A stretch of 64,000 nucleotides of DNA from Crickella sp963642455 (GTDB lineage: Bacteria > Bacillota > Clostridia > Peptostreptococcales > Anaerovoracaceae). Position 1 is the first letter of the stretch, and each line of letters begins with the position of its first letter. Location of the stretch: assembly GCA_963642455.1 (NCBI GenBank), contig CAVIGM010000001.1:10202-74201 (forward strand), in the 5' to 3' direction. The notes beneath the pieces are model-generated. The model searched no databases. It was not told the DNA's origin and worked only from the letters and a program-made list of their open reading frames with translations. Positions 55,977 through 63,955 of the stretch are shown piece after piece. A program made the position numbers and the translations under genes.

Positions 55977-56618
55977 ATGAAGAAATGCGTTATTCTGCTT
56001 CCATATATAGAAAAATACACAGATGAATTCATAAGGCAGGAACTGTCCGAAGCGGATTATATAATCTGTGCAGATGGCGGCCAGAGCCTTGCCAAGCGGC
56101 TTAACATAAGGCCTGATTGCGTTATCGGGGACTTTGATTCAAGCAAGATTAAGCATGAGCTTGACTGCGAATACATTGAATATCCATCAGAGAAAGATCT
56201 CACGGATGGAGAGGCCTGCCTTCTTCATGCCCTTGAACTTGAATGCACGGATATCGTTTACTTGGGTGGAATCGGTGGCCGCCTTGACCACATGATGGGA
56301 GCACTTGCCCTTCTTCTCATGGGTTACAATAATTCGGTTACAGTAACCATTAAGGATATGCGAAATTCAGTTAAGCTTATAGATTCCAAGTCCGAAACCC
56401 TTGTAAATAAAGGCATTTATAAGTATTTCTCGCTCTATCCTGTATTCGATAAGATTGAAATTGAATATATAAAAGGCGCTCGCTATCCTGTCTCGAGTCC
56501 GACCGCAATGCCTAAGGCTTCGACGCTCTGTATTAGCAACGAGATATTAGATATGAGCGCCAGCTTGAAGCTATCTTCGGGCCTTGCCTATTTGATTCAA
56601 TCCAATGACGCATTCTAA
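55977..56618 (+). CDS. thiN: Thiamine diphosphokinase
   Basis: The 213-residue protein has the TPK motifs ICADGGQSLAKRLNIRPDCVIGDFDS near 29-54, EKDLTDGEACLLHAL near 72, and GGIGGRLDHMMGALALL near 97-113. It pyrophosphorylates thiamine to TPP, the cofactor of Dxs. An AGAGG site precedes the ATG. It usually sits beside rsgA and rpe; here it stands alone. Confidence 0.94.
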   Translation: MKKCVILLPYIEKYTDEFIRQELSEADYIICADGGQSLAKRLNIRPDCVIGDFDSSKIKHELDCEYIEYPSEKDLTDGEACLLHALELECTDIVYLGGIGGRLDHMMGALALLLMGYNNSVTVTIKDMRNSVKLIDSKSETLVNKGIYKYFSLYPVFDKIEIEYIKGARYPVSSPTAMPKASTLCISNEILDMSASLKLSSGLAYLIQSNDAF

Positions 56619-56629
56619 TTCATCTGATT

Positions 56630-56669
56630 AAAAGGGTTCATCGCAGATTTCTCTTAGATGAACCCTTTA
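56630..56669. terminator. Bidirectional terminator between thiN and pheT
   Basis: A perfect 12-bp stem, AAAGGGTTCATC / GATGAACCCTTT, with a 14-base loop lies between two convergent genes. T-runs are short on both sides, so efficiency is uncertain. Confidence 0.75.
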
Positions 56670-56713
56670 GTTCTAAATTCGACTCAAATTCAAAATCTGA
56701 ATACTGCCCCGAA

Positions 56714-59143
56714 TTATTCCTCTCTCAGAACGGCACCGCACTTGTTCTCAAGCATCTTGATGATACCATTCATCTTCTTTTCAATCTGCTTAGCATTCAT
56801 TGTTGAATCATCATTACCAATCTTCAAGCTAAGCATAATCGACTTCTTTCCTTCAGGAACCTGCTCGCCTCTGTATTCCTCAACGAAGCTCAGTTCCTTA
56901 ACCATATACTTGATTGCGTCCTTAATGTCCGCCCAAGCTGTTGATTCGGAAACAAGAATTGAAAGATCCTTCTCAACAAGAGGATACTGTGGAAGGTGCT
57001 TGAATTCATTCGTTCTTGATGGTTGTGGCTCAAGGCTATCAAGGTCAAGCTCGAAAGCAGCCGCATTGTGTCTCTTAATTCCTGCATCGCTAAGTGCAGA
57101 GAACGAAATGAGTCCAATTGAGCCGAGAATCTTCTTGTTGCTTATAACATTTAGCCATACCTTATCATCCGCCCAATTTGGCTTCTCCTTCTGCTCGAAG
57201 CTAATGCCATTAGGCTGGCAATGGCAGTACGATGGGAGGCTCTCGATTACACCCTTAAGCTTAAAGAAAAGTTCTTTTGCGTCCTTGCCAACGATGGCTC
57301 CCGTGATAAGGTTCTTATGAACAGGAAGGCACTCGTCCTCGGACGATGGATGATATTCGCCTTTCTCGAATACCTGCGCAGCCTCGAAAATTCTGAATTC
57401 ATTATAGTATCTTGTATTCTTCTCAATTGCTTCAAGCATTCCCGGAATCAGAGACTGTCTCAGGTAAGACAGCTCAGGTGCAGGTGGAGTTGCAAGGCGA
57501 ATCGCCTTATCCATATCGCATTTAGAAGCCTTGATATATTTCTCATCTATCCAAGGATATGAGAAAATTTCGTTGAAGCCGCATCTGAAAGCAAGGAATT
57601 CTCTGATCCTTCTGTGAAGCGATACATCGTTCTGCTTAACAGCGTGCTCGAAATTAACAGGAAGAGGCTTCGATTCGAAGTTCTCATAGCCTATAAGTCT
57701 TGCAAGTTCGCCAAGTACATCGTCCTTGAGATGAACATCGCCTGTTGATCTCCAAGTTGGAGAGGTAACATCGAAGCAGTCCCCACTCAGCTTAACCTCG
57801 AAACCAAGTCTTCCAAGAACTGCCATGATTTCGTCATCATCAAGATGCTTACCGAGTCTTATATCAAGGAATTCCTTAGGTACCGAGATCTTAGCGTTCT
57901 CTGTCTTAACAGGATAATTATCTCCGAATGCAACAATCTCACAATCAGGATAAATCTCCTTGAAGAGATTAAGACCTACCGCAAGACCTACATCTACTCT
58001 TTGAGTATCTATTCCCTTCTCGTATCTAATTGAAGAATCTGTTTTCTCATCGAAACGACGGCCAGTCTTTCTGATTGTCTCCTTAGTGAAGCTTGCTACC
58101 TCGAGAAGAACATCCTTCGTATCTGGAAGAATCGAGTCCTTAATTCCGCCCTTAATTCCGGCAAGGCCCATAGGCTCTACCGCATCGCATATTACAAGAT
58201 CATCCTCTGTAAGATCAAGCTCGGATCTGTCAAGAAGAGTCAAAGTCTCGCCCTTCTTAGCATTTCTTACAACAATCTTGCCGCCTTCTACATGTGAAAG
58301 GTCGAAAGCATGAGTTGGCTGACCTACAGAAAGAAGGATGAAATTAGTAATGTCTACGATGGCATTTATAGGTCTCATTCCTGCATTTGTGATTAAGGTC
58401 TTAAGCCATACAGGCGATTCCTTAACATATACATTATGAATCTCAGTTCCTGTATAACGATAGCATTTGTCTGGAGCTTCAATCTCTACAGGATATGCAG
58501 GAAGGCTCTTATCAATTGCAAATTCAGGAAGAGGCTTAAGCTCGCATCCATAGATTGCGGCAAGCTCTCTTGCAATGCCATAATGACCCCAAAGGTCAGG
58601 TCTGTTAGTTAAAGATTTGTTGTCTATCTCGAGGATGATGTCGTCCATGCCAACGAGCTCGGCAACATTCTGACCAGGTGTGCAGTCATAGCCCGCAAGA
58701 TCAACAATTATCTTCTCATCGTCTGTTGGGAAGAAATCCGCAAGATATACCTCGGTCGCACCGCAAATCATTCCGTATGAGGCTTCTCCCCTCATCTTGG
58801 TCTCTTTAATCTTGACAGGCTCGCCTTCTCCGTGCCATACAACCATTGCGCCTGGCTTGGAGACAACAACTTTTTGCCCTACCTCGAGATTGCTTCCTCC
58901 GCATACAATCTGCTTAAGCTCATCTTCTCCGCAGTCAACTATGCAAATTCTGAGAGCATCGGCATTTGGATGAGCCTTAACTTCTTTGATCTCGCCTACA
59001 ACAATATTCTCGAACTTGTCAGCAGTATTAGTGATTGATTCTACCTCAACCGTTCTCATGGTGAGGTCATAAGAAATCTGCTCTGGAGTAAGCTCTGCTG
59101 GCAGGTCTACATATCTTTTTACAAAATTCAGTGAAACATTCAT
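56714..59143 (-). CDS. pheT: Phenylalanyl-tRNA synthetase beta subunit
   Basis: The 809-residue protein has an EMAP-like tRNA-binding domain (HPNADALRICIVDCG near 58-72), the B3/B4 editing and B5 domains (GRRFDEKTDSSIRYEKGID), a catalytic-like core and a C-terminal anticodon-binding domain (AFELDLDSL, FPLVEKDLS-like PLVEKDLSILV). It forms the alpha2beta2 enzyme with PheS, 13 bases upstream. Start follows an AAGGAGG site. Confidence 0.97.
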   Translation of the reverse strand: MNVSLNFVKRYVDLPAELTPEQISYDLTMRTVEVESITNTADKFENIVVGEIKEVKAHPNADALRICIVDCGEDELKQIVCGGSNLEVGQKVVVSKPGAMVVWHGEGEPVKIKETKMRGEASYGMICGATEVYLADFFPTDDEKIIVDLAGYDCTPGQNVAELVGMDDIILEIDNKSLTNRPDLWGHYGIARELAAIYGCELKPLPEFAIDKSLPAYPVEIEAPDKCYRYTGTEIHNVYVKESPVWLKTLITNAGMRPINAIVDITNFILLSVGQPTHAFDLSHVEGGKIVVRNAKKGETLTLLDRSELDLTEDDLVICDAVEPMGLAGIKGGIKDSILPDTKDVLLEVASFTKETIRKTGRRFDEKTDSSIRYEKGIDTQRVDVGLAVGLNLFKEIYPDCEIVAFGDNYPVKTENAKISVPKEFLDIRLGKHLDDDEIMAVLGRLGFEVKLSGDCFDVTSPTWRSTGDVHLKDDVLGELARLIGYENFESKPLPVNFEHAVKQNDVSLHRRIREFLAFRCGFNEIFSYPWIDEKYIKASKCDMDKAIRLATPPAPELSYLRQSLIPGMLEAIEKNTRYYNEFRIFEAAQVFEKGEYHPSSEDECLPVHKNLITGAIVGKDAKELFFKLKGVIESLPSYCHCQPNGISFEQKEKPNWADDKVWLNVISNKKILGSIGLISFSALSDAGIKRHNAAAFELDLDSLEPQPSRTNEFKHLPQYPLVEKDLSILVSESTAWADIKDAIKYMVKELSFVEEYRGEQVPEGKKSIMLSLKIGNDDSTMNAKQIEKKMNGIIKMLENKCGAVLREE

Positions 59144-59156
59144 TCTGGGCCCCTCC

Positions 59157-60194
59157 TTACTTGAACTGCTCTAAGAATCTAAGATCGCCGCTGTGGAAAT
59201 ATCTCACATCGTCAACCCCGTAACGCATCATAACGAGTCTATCAAGACCAATGTTGGTATAGAAGCCTGTCCATACATCAGGATCAAGACCTGCAGATCT
59301 CAGTACATTCGGATGAATTACGCCGCCCGGCATAACCTCAATCCAACCTGCCTGATTGCAGACTCTGCAGCCTTTGCCGCCGCAAACAACGCATTCCATA
59401 TCTATTTCGTAGCCAGGCTCTGTAAATGGGAAGAAGCCCTCTCTCATACGAGTCTTGACCTTCTTGCCGAATACCTTCTCGAGTATAGCCTCGATCATTA
59501 CCTTGCCCGATGAGAACGAAAGGTCTTTATCCACGATAAGTGCCTCGTATTGGAAAAAAGCTCTTTCGTGTCTTGCGTCAGTTGCCTCGTTTCTATATAC
59601 CCTGCCCGGATATACGAAGCGAGCAGGTGCTCCGTGCTTAAGCAGGTATCTTACAGAACCGCCCGTAAGATGAGGTCTCAAGCAAAGTCTCTCGTTTCCT
59701 TCTTTGTCCTCAGTTCCCTCAAGCCAGTAGGTATCCATCGACTGTCTTGCAGGATGGTCTGCTGGGAAGTTAAGGTTATCAAAAGCATATTTCTCGCTGC
59801 TTATATCATCTTCGCTATAGACTTCAAAACCGAGGGATAGAAAGGCATCATTTAAGTCATAGCACATCTGTGTAATAGGATGCAGCGCGCCCGCCTCAAG
59901 CGGAATTCCAGGCAGTGTAAGGTCTATCTCGCCCTCACATACGGAAGCTGAAGCAACAAGCTCATCCTCTTTCTTCTGCAGAAAATCAGCAAATTCATTC
60001 TTAATCTCATTTGCCTTCATTCCTACGTTCTTTCTCATTTCTGGTTCAAGTCCGCCAAGGCTCTTAAGTACATCCTGCAGGTCGCTCTTCTTTCCGGTGA
60101 GCTTCTTTCTGATATCCTGCAATTGCTCAAGGTCTGCAACTTCGTTGATTCTCGCAATTCCTATTTTGCGAATTTCTTCTAATTTGTTTAGCAT
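59157..60194 (-). CDS. pheS: Phenylalanyl-tRNA synthetase alpha subunit
   Basis: The 345-residue class II catalytic subunit has an N-terminal coiled coil (residues 1-85), motif 2 as VYRNEATDARHERAFFQYEA, the Phe pocket with GAPARFVYPG, and motif 3 in TNIGLDRLVMMRYGVDDVR. The leader of about 35 bases is too short for a T-box. It has a strong AAGGAGGG site. Confidence 0.97.
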   Translation of the reverse strand: MLNKLEEIRKIGIARINEVADLEQLQDIRKKLTGKKSDLQDVLKSLGGLEPEMRKNVGMKANEIKNEFADFLQKKEDELVASASVCEGEIDLTLPGIPLEAGALHPITQMCYDLNDAFLSLGFEVYSEDDISSEKYAFDNLNFPADHPARQSMDTYWLEGTEDKEGNERLCLRPHLTGGSVRYLLKHGAPARFVYPGRVYRNEATDARHERAFFQYEALIVDKDLSFSSGKVMIEAILEKVFGKKVKTRMREGFFPFTEPGYEIDMECVVCGGKGCRVCNQAGWIEVMPGGVIHPNVLRSAGLDPDVWTGFYTNIGLDRLVMMRYGVDDVRYFHSGDLRFLEQFK

Positions 60195-60235
60195 CTTTAT
60201 ATCCCTCCTTGCTAATTTGTGTAAATTAACAATTT

Positions 60236-60264
60236 ATAGTAACATTGTTGGCTAATAAAATCAA
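60236..60264 (-). promoter_or_regulatory. Promoter of pheST
   Basis: Minus-strand TTGATT (60264-60259) and TACTAT (60241-60236) have a 17-base spacer, with a TGn extension before the -10. It lies back to back with the gtrA-operon promoter, 15 bases away. Confidence 0.65.
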
Positions 60265-60279
60265 TAATCAGACAAAATA

Positions 60280-60308
60280 TTGACATAGTTCTTTTCTTGA
60301 AATATAGC
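60280..60308 (+). promoter_or_regulatory. Promoter of the gtrA-aminotransferase-aldolase operon
   Basis: A consensus TTGACA at 60280-60285 and TATAGC at 60303-60308 have a 17-base spacer. Transcription would start about 50 bases before the first gene. Confidence 0.65.
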
Positions 60309-60366
60309 CGCAATAGTGAGATAATTAACCCAAATGAAATCTACTAAATTAAAGGAGTTTTGACTT

Positions 60367-60852
60367 ATGGAAAGCAACAACACGCCTAAGCAAGAGGTCT
60401 ACAAGCCAAATAAGAAAGAGACAAAGGCTCAAATCATAAAGTTCACTCTCTTCTCTGCCTCTGCTGGCATAATTGAAACAATTGTTTTTACAGCACTTGA
60501 TGTACTCACCAAATGGAAATACTGGCCTTGCTACCTGATAGCACTCGTTTGCTCAGTAATATGGAATTTCACTCTCAACAGAGAATATACCTTCAAATCA
60601 GCAAACAATATCCCTAAGGCTATGTTTCAAGTCTTCTTGTTCTATTTGGTTTTCACCCCTGCATCCACTCTCTGGGGAAACGCCCTGACAGAATATGCCG
60701 GCTGGAACAATTATCTTGTACTTGCTTTTACAATGGCAATCAACCTTTCGACAGAATTCCTTTATGACAGATTCGTCGTATATAAAGACAGCATGAATAC
60801 AAATAAGCGCGCTCAGAAACAAAGAGCGGCTACACTTAAGGAGGAAGAATAA
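60367..60852 (+). CDS. GtrA-family membrane protein
   Basis: The 161-residue protein has four predicted helices and GtrA-like features: IKFTLFSASAGIIETIVFTAL, a second helix ending SVIWNFTLNREYTF (the conserved WNF.lNr.wtF motif), and FLYDRFVVYKD at the end. GtrA proteins are linked to moving polyprenyl-phosphate-linked sugars across membranes. It opens a four-gene operon and overlaps the aminotransferase start by one base (TAATG). Confidence 0.88.
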   Translation: MESNNTPKQEVYKPNKKETKAQIIKFTLFSASAGIIETIVFTALDVLTKWKYWPCYLIALVCSVIWNFTLNREYTFKSANNIPKAMFQVFLFYLVFTPASTLWGNALTEYAGWNNYLVLAFTMAINLSTEFLYDRFVVYKDSMNTNKRAQKQRAATLKEEE

Positions 60853-62363
60853 TGATAAGTTGCGGTATTAGCAGATGGGACTCTGCACAGGAAATTAACG
60901 ACAGACTGAAGAAGCTCACAAGCGAGCCTATTTGGGAAGTTGATGATGATTATTACAAGAATACAATTCTCAGATATTACGACGAGAAATGCGTTAAGTC
61001 TAAGGCTGTTTTCGACGAGGCAAAGAACTATATCCCTGGTGGCGTGCAGCACAACCTCGCCTTCAACAAGCCCTTCCCTGTTTGCTTTACAAAAGCTTAT
61101 GATTACACGCTTGAGGACAAGGACGGCAACCTTTACATAGACTTTCTTCAGGCAGGCGGCCCAACAATTCTCGGAAGCAATTATCAGGATATTAGAGAGA
61201 GCGTAATTGACCTTCTCCAAGATTGCGGACCTGTAACAGGTCTTCTTCACGAATCCGAGATGGAGCTTGCAAAAGAAATAAATAAGCATATGCCGGGTGT
61301 TGAAATGTTCCGTATGCTCGGCAGTGGAACCGAGGCTGTTATGGCTTCCCTTCGTATCGCAAGAATTGCAACAGGCCACAAGAGAATCATCAAGAATGGC
61401 GGCGACTACCACGGTTGGAGCGATCAAATGGTATATGGCACGAAGGTACCAGGCAGCAGAGCTTTTCTTGAATCTCACGGAATTCCTCATGCTTCATATA
61501 AATACACTGACGAAGTTCGCCCTAACGACCTCGAAATGCTCGAGGAAATGCTTAAGATAAATAAGCTTCGCGGCGGCACGGCTGCTGTAATCATCGAGCC
61601 TTGCGGACCAGAGAGCGGCACAAGACCAGTTGATTTTGACTATAACAAGGGCGTTAGATACCTTTGCGATAAATACGGAGCACTTCTTATCTTCGACGAA
61701 GTTGTTACTGGCTTCCGTGTTGGCACAGGCGGTGCTCAAGGATATTTCGGTGTTACTCCTGACCTTACAATATTTGGTAAAATCGTTGCTGGTGGATATC
61801 CAGGTGCAGGTGGTGTTGGTGGCAAGAAGGAATATGCAGGTCTCATGGCTGCAGGTCTTGCTACAGGTAAGCACAGAGCTTATGTTGGCGGCACCCTTGC
61901 TGCTGCTCCAATTTCTTGCGTAGCTGGTAAAGTTGCAATTCAGAAGATTGCCGAGACCAATGCTTGCGAAATTGCCGGAAAAGCCGGAGATAAGCTGACT
62001 GACGGACTTAAGGCGCTGATCGACAAATACGGACTGCCTTTTGTCGCTTACAACCAAGGAAGCATCTGCCATCTCGAGTGCACAGGCGCTATGAGCTTCG
62101 ACTACTCTTCTTTCTTCATGCCTAAGTCGGCACTCGGACTTCTCGCTAACAAGAGCATGATGTATAAGCGTAAGGATTCAATGGAGCGCATGGGTGCAGC
62201 TTATATGGCTAACGGACTTGTTACTCTTGCAGGAAGCCGTCTTTATACTTCGCTTGCCGATACTGACGAAGTAATTGACGAGGCTCTGAATAGATTCGAG
62301 GAAGTTTTCAAGCATGTCAGAAAGACGAATAAATGCGTTCCTAAGCAGGGATTACTTAAGTAG
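60852..62363 (+). CDS. Class III aminotransferase (glutamate-1-semialdehyde-aminomutase-like)
   Basis: The 503-residue fold-type I PLP enzyme has GSGTEAVMASLRIAR near 157-171, GGDYHGWSDQM near 183-193, FDEVVTGFRVG near 281-291 with PLP Asp282, and the Schiff-base Lys310 in TIFGKIVAGGYPGAGG. It resembles HemL but carries about 45 extra N-terminal residues, and no haem genes are near, so a different amine product is more likely. GGAGGA lies before the ATG. Its partners are two aldolase homologues. The substrate is unknown. Confidence 0.88.
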   Translation: MISCGISRWDSAQEINDRLKKLTSEPIWEVDDDYYKNTILRYYDEKCVKSKAVFDEAKNYIPGGVQHNLAFNKPFPVCFTKAYDYTLEDKDGNLYIDFLQAGGPTILGSNYQDIRESVIDLLQDCGPVTGLLHESEMELAKEINKHMPGVEMFRMLGSGTEAVMASLRIARIATGHKRIIKNGGDYHGWSDQMVYGTKVPGSRAFLESHGIPHASYKYTDEVRPNDLEMLEEMLKINKLRGGTAAVIIEPCGPESGTRPVDFDYNKGVRYLCDKYGALLIFDEVVTGFRVGTGGAQGYFGVTPDLTIFGKIVAGGYPGAGGVGGKKEYAGLMAAGLATGKHRAYVGGTLAAAPISCVAGKVAIQKIAETNACEIAGKAGDKLTDGLKALIDKYGLPFVAYNQGSICHLECTGAMSFDYSSFFMPKSALGLLANKSMMYKRKDSMERMGAAYMANGLVTLAGSRLYTSLADTDEVIDEALNRFEEVFKHVRKTNKCVPKQGLLK

Positions 62364-62373
62364 GTGAAATTAT

Positions 62374-62970
62374 ATGTTATTAGAAGAAAGTATGCTTAAA
62401 TACGGAAATTTGCTTTCTGAGGGGGATATCAAGTTCAGTGATATCCCTGTTCTTCTTGCAACGGAAGGCAAAGAGACCTATAGACTGGATTGCAACAAGA
62501 GCCTCGGCCCTCAAGACATAATCGACTACAGCGGAAGCTCGGATCTTCTCAAAGCCGTTCTTGTCGGTTCAGACTACAATGCCATGATAATTTGCAAGCC
62601 TGAATGGACAGGACGCGCCATAGACGACGGCGTAGTTCTATACCCTACCCTTGAGGATATGGCGATGATAGTCGGCCCTAAGGTTTCCATCGTAAGAAAA
62701 GACCGCCAGGAGATTGAGAAAGCAATCAAGACCTCGTCGGCCGTTATGCTTGAAGGCGAGACTGTTCTCTGTCTTGGAAGGAATATTTACGAGGCTTACA
62801 CCTGCCTTACCGTTCTTGAGAAAAACGCAAAGATTTATTATAAGGCAAAGAAGCTTGGCGGTGCTAAATATGTTAATAAGGCAATCGCAAACTTAGAGCA
62901 TCGCATATATCTTAAGAAATATTCGCAGGCAGAAAGGAGGAATCAGAATGCAGCTGAAGGACGAAAATAA
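62374..62970 (+). CDS. Degenerate class II aldolase homologue (probable pseudoenzyme)
   Basis: The C-terminal half reads like a class II aldolase/adducin domain: LEDMAMIVGPKVSIVRKD near 93-110, then SSAVMLEGETVLCLGRNIYEAY near 121-142. The zinc ligands are gone: the HTH site aligns with CKP (74-76), and the HHG site with EGET (127-130). The N-terminal half is diverged. It overlaps the intact aldolase by 23 bases. A regulatory or structural partner role is inferred; a decaying duplicate is the alternative, but the frame is fully open. Confidence 0.72.
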   Translation: MLLEESMLKYGNLLSEGDIKFSDIPVLLATEGKETYRLDCNKSLGPQDIIDYSGSSDLLKAVLVGSDYNAMIICKPEWTGRAIDDGVVLYPTLEDMAMIVGPKVSIVRKDRQEIEKAIKTSSAVMLEGETVLCLGRNIYEAYTCLTVLEKNAKIYYKAKKLGGAKYVNKAIANLEHRIYLKKYSQAERRNQNAAEGRK

Positions 62971-63532
62971 GGCGCGCGAGCTACTGGTTGAATACGGCCT
63001 TAAGCTACAGAGCGCAGGCCTTGTTCAAGGCACATGGGGCAATCTTTCGATTCTGCTCGACGACAAATATATGATTTGCACCCCTTCCGGAATGGATTAC
63101 AATCATCTGACTCCTTCCGACATGGTTAAGGTAGATATAAATAGCCTCGAATACGAGGGAGATATCAAGCCTACATCCGAGAAAGTCTTCCATGCGAGGA
63201 TTTATCTTGAGCATCCTGACGCAGGCGCTATCGTGCATACACATTCAACGTATGCTTGCGTCTTTGCCTGTGTCGGCAAAGATATGCCAATCAAAGACAA
63301 GCAAGTTGCTCAGCATCTCGGCAAGAAAATCAAATGCGCTAAATACGCAATCGCAGGTTCAAACGGCTTGTCCGAGAACATCTCAAAGGCTCTTGGACAC
63401 AAGGCCACAGCCGCAGCCAAAGGCTGCTTCATGGCACACCACGGAATGGTCTGCTACGGAGACGATATGCAAGACGCATTTAACAATGCCCTTCTCATCG
63501 AGAAGACTGCACAGGAGACAATCGAGGCGTAG
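62948..63532 (+). CDS. Class II aldolase/adducin family protein
   Basis: The 194-residue protein keeps the full site: GTWGNLS at 28-34 for phosphate binding, the catalytic-type Glu78 in KPTSEK, zinc ligands in VHTHS (His97, His99) and AHHG (164-165), and TPSGMDYNHL. Such enzymes cleave or form phosphorylated ketose-type C-C bonds. The AAAGGAGG site lies inside the previous gene, so expression is coupled. It closes the operon. The exact substrate is unknown. Confidence 0.9.
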   Translation: MQLKDENKARELLVEYGLKLQSAGLVQGTWGNLSILLDDKYMICTPSGMDYNHLTPSDMVKVDINSLEYEGDIKPTSEKVFHARIYLEHPDAGAIVHTHSTYACVFACVGKDMPIKDKQVAQHLGKKIKCAKYAIAGSNGLSENISKALGHKATAAAKGCFMAHHGMVCYGDDMQDAFNNALLIEKTAQETIEA

Positions 63533-63567
63533 TTAAAGATCCATCAAACAACAAGCGTCGCGCCCAG

Positions 63568-63630
63568 TGACGCCAGCGGAGGTCAGCCGCTAAGCACAGG
63601 CGTCATCAATTAATCTTGGGGTAAGATGAC
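63568..63630 (+). other. Structured 3' UTR element behind the aldolase gene
   Basis: A 7-bp stem TGACGCC/GGCGTCA encloses a second stem AGCGG/CCGCT with a 7-base bulge. A downstream hairpin ATCTT/AAGAT can compete, because GTCAT of the first stem also pairs with ATGAC. I recognise no known riboswitch or ribozyme. Confidence 0.45.
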
Positions 63631-63653
63631 TGATAATTAAAGAATGAAATGTT

Positions 63654-63690
63654 GAGGAAATCAGTGTTCGCTGATTTCCTCATTCTATTT
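63654..63690 (+). terminator. Terminator of the gtrA-aldolase operon
   Basis: GAGGAAATCAG and CTGATTTCCTC form a perfect 11-bp stem with loop TGTTCG, followed by ATTCTATTT. It lies 120 bases after the aldolase stop. Confidence 0.85.
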
Positions 63691-63730
63691 AATAGGATTT
63701 TCTGTCGGAAAAAGCCTGCTGAGACACTGT

Positions 63731-63760
63731 GGCAGCATCTGGCAGCACTTGGCAGCGCCA
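63731..63760. repeat. 10-bp tandem repeat (three units)
   Basis: GGCAGCATCT, GGCAGCACTT and GGCAGCGCCA follow in tandem in a gene-free stretch between the operon terminator and the family-2 repeats. I see no gene from 63533 to the window end. Confidence 0.75.
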
Positions 63761-63817
63761 ATGGATATTCTTCCACTATCTTGAATATTTATTCAGTGCT
63801 CCAATGCAGGGTTCTGA

Positions 63818-63868
63818 CAAAAATCCGTTCGTTTTTGAAGAAAATCGCCGCTGTCGGCGATTCTCAAA
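63818..63868 (+). repeat. Bipartite intergenic repeat, family 2, copy D
   Basis: It has the exact core CAAAAATCCGTTCGTTTTTG, then a perfect hairpin ATCGCCG-CTGT-CGGCGAT. It is the clearest example of the two-hairpin layout. Confidence 0.9.
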
Positions 63869-63874
63869 TCCATC

Positions 63875-63930
63875 TGAAAAATGTTTCCGTTCGTTTTTGA
63901 AAATAATCGGCGCTGTCGGTGAAAATCAAG
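63875..63930 (+). repeat. Bipartite intergenic repeat, family 2, copy E
   Basis: It is nearly identical to copy A: TTCCGTTCGTTTTTGAAAAT, then AATCGGCGCTGTCGGTGAAA. It follows copy D after 6 bases. Confidence 0.9.
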
Positions 63931-63955
63931 TCAAGGCAAGCTCGCAGCCCAGATT

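Noticed and set aside
60195..60366. T-box leader for pheST (and for leuS, aspS, hisS)
   Set aside because: Leaders are too short (about 35-90 bases) and no T-box sequence (TGGNACCGCG-like) is visible.
60813..62072. Long antisense ORFs (225 and 192 residues) opposite the aminotransferase
   Set aside because: The plus-strand frame has clear class III aminotransferase motifs throughout, and the antisense products match nothing I recognise.
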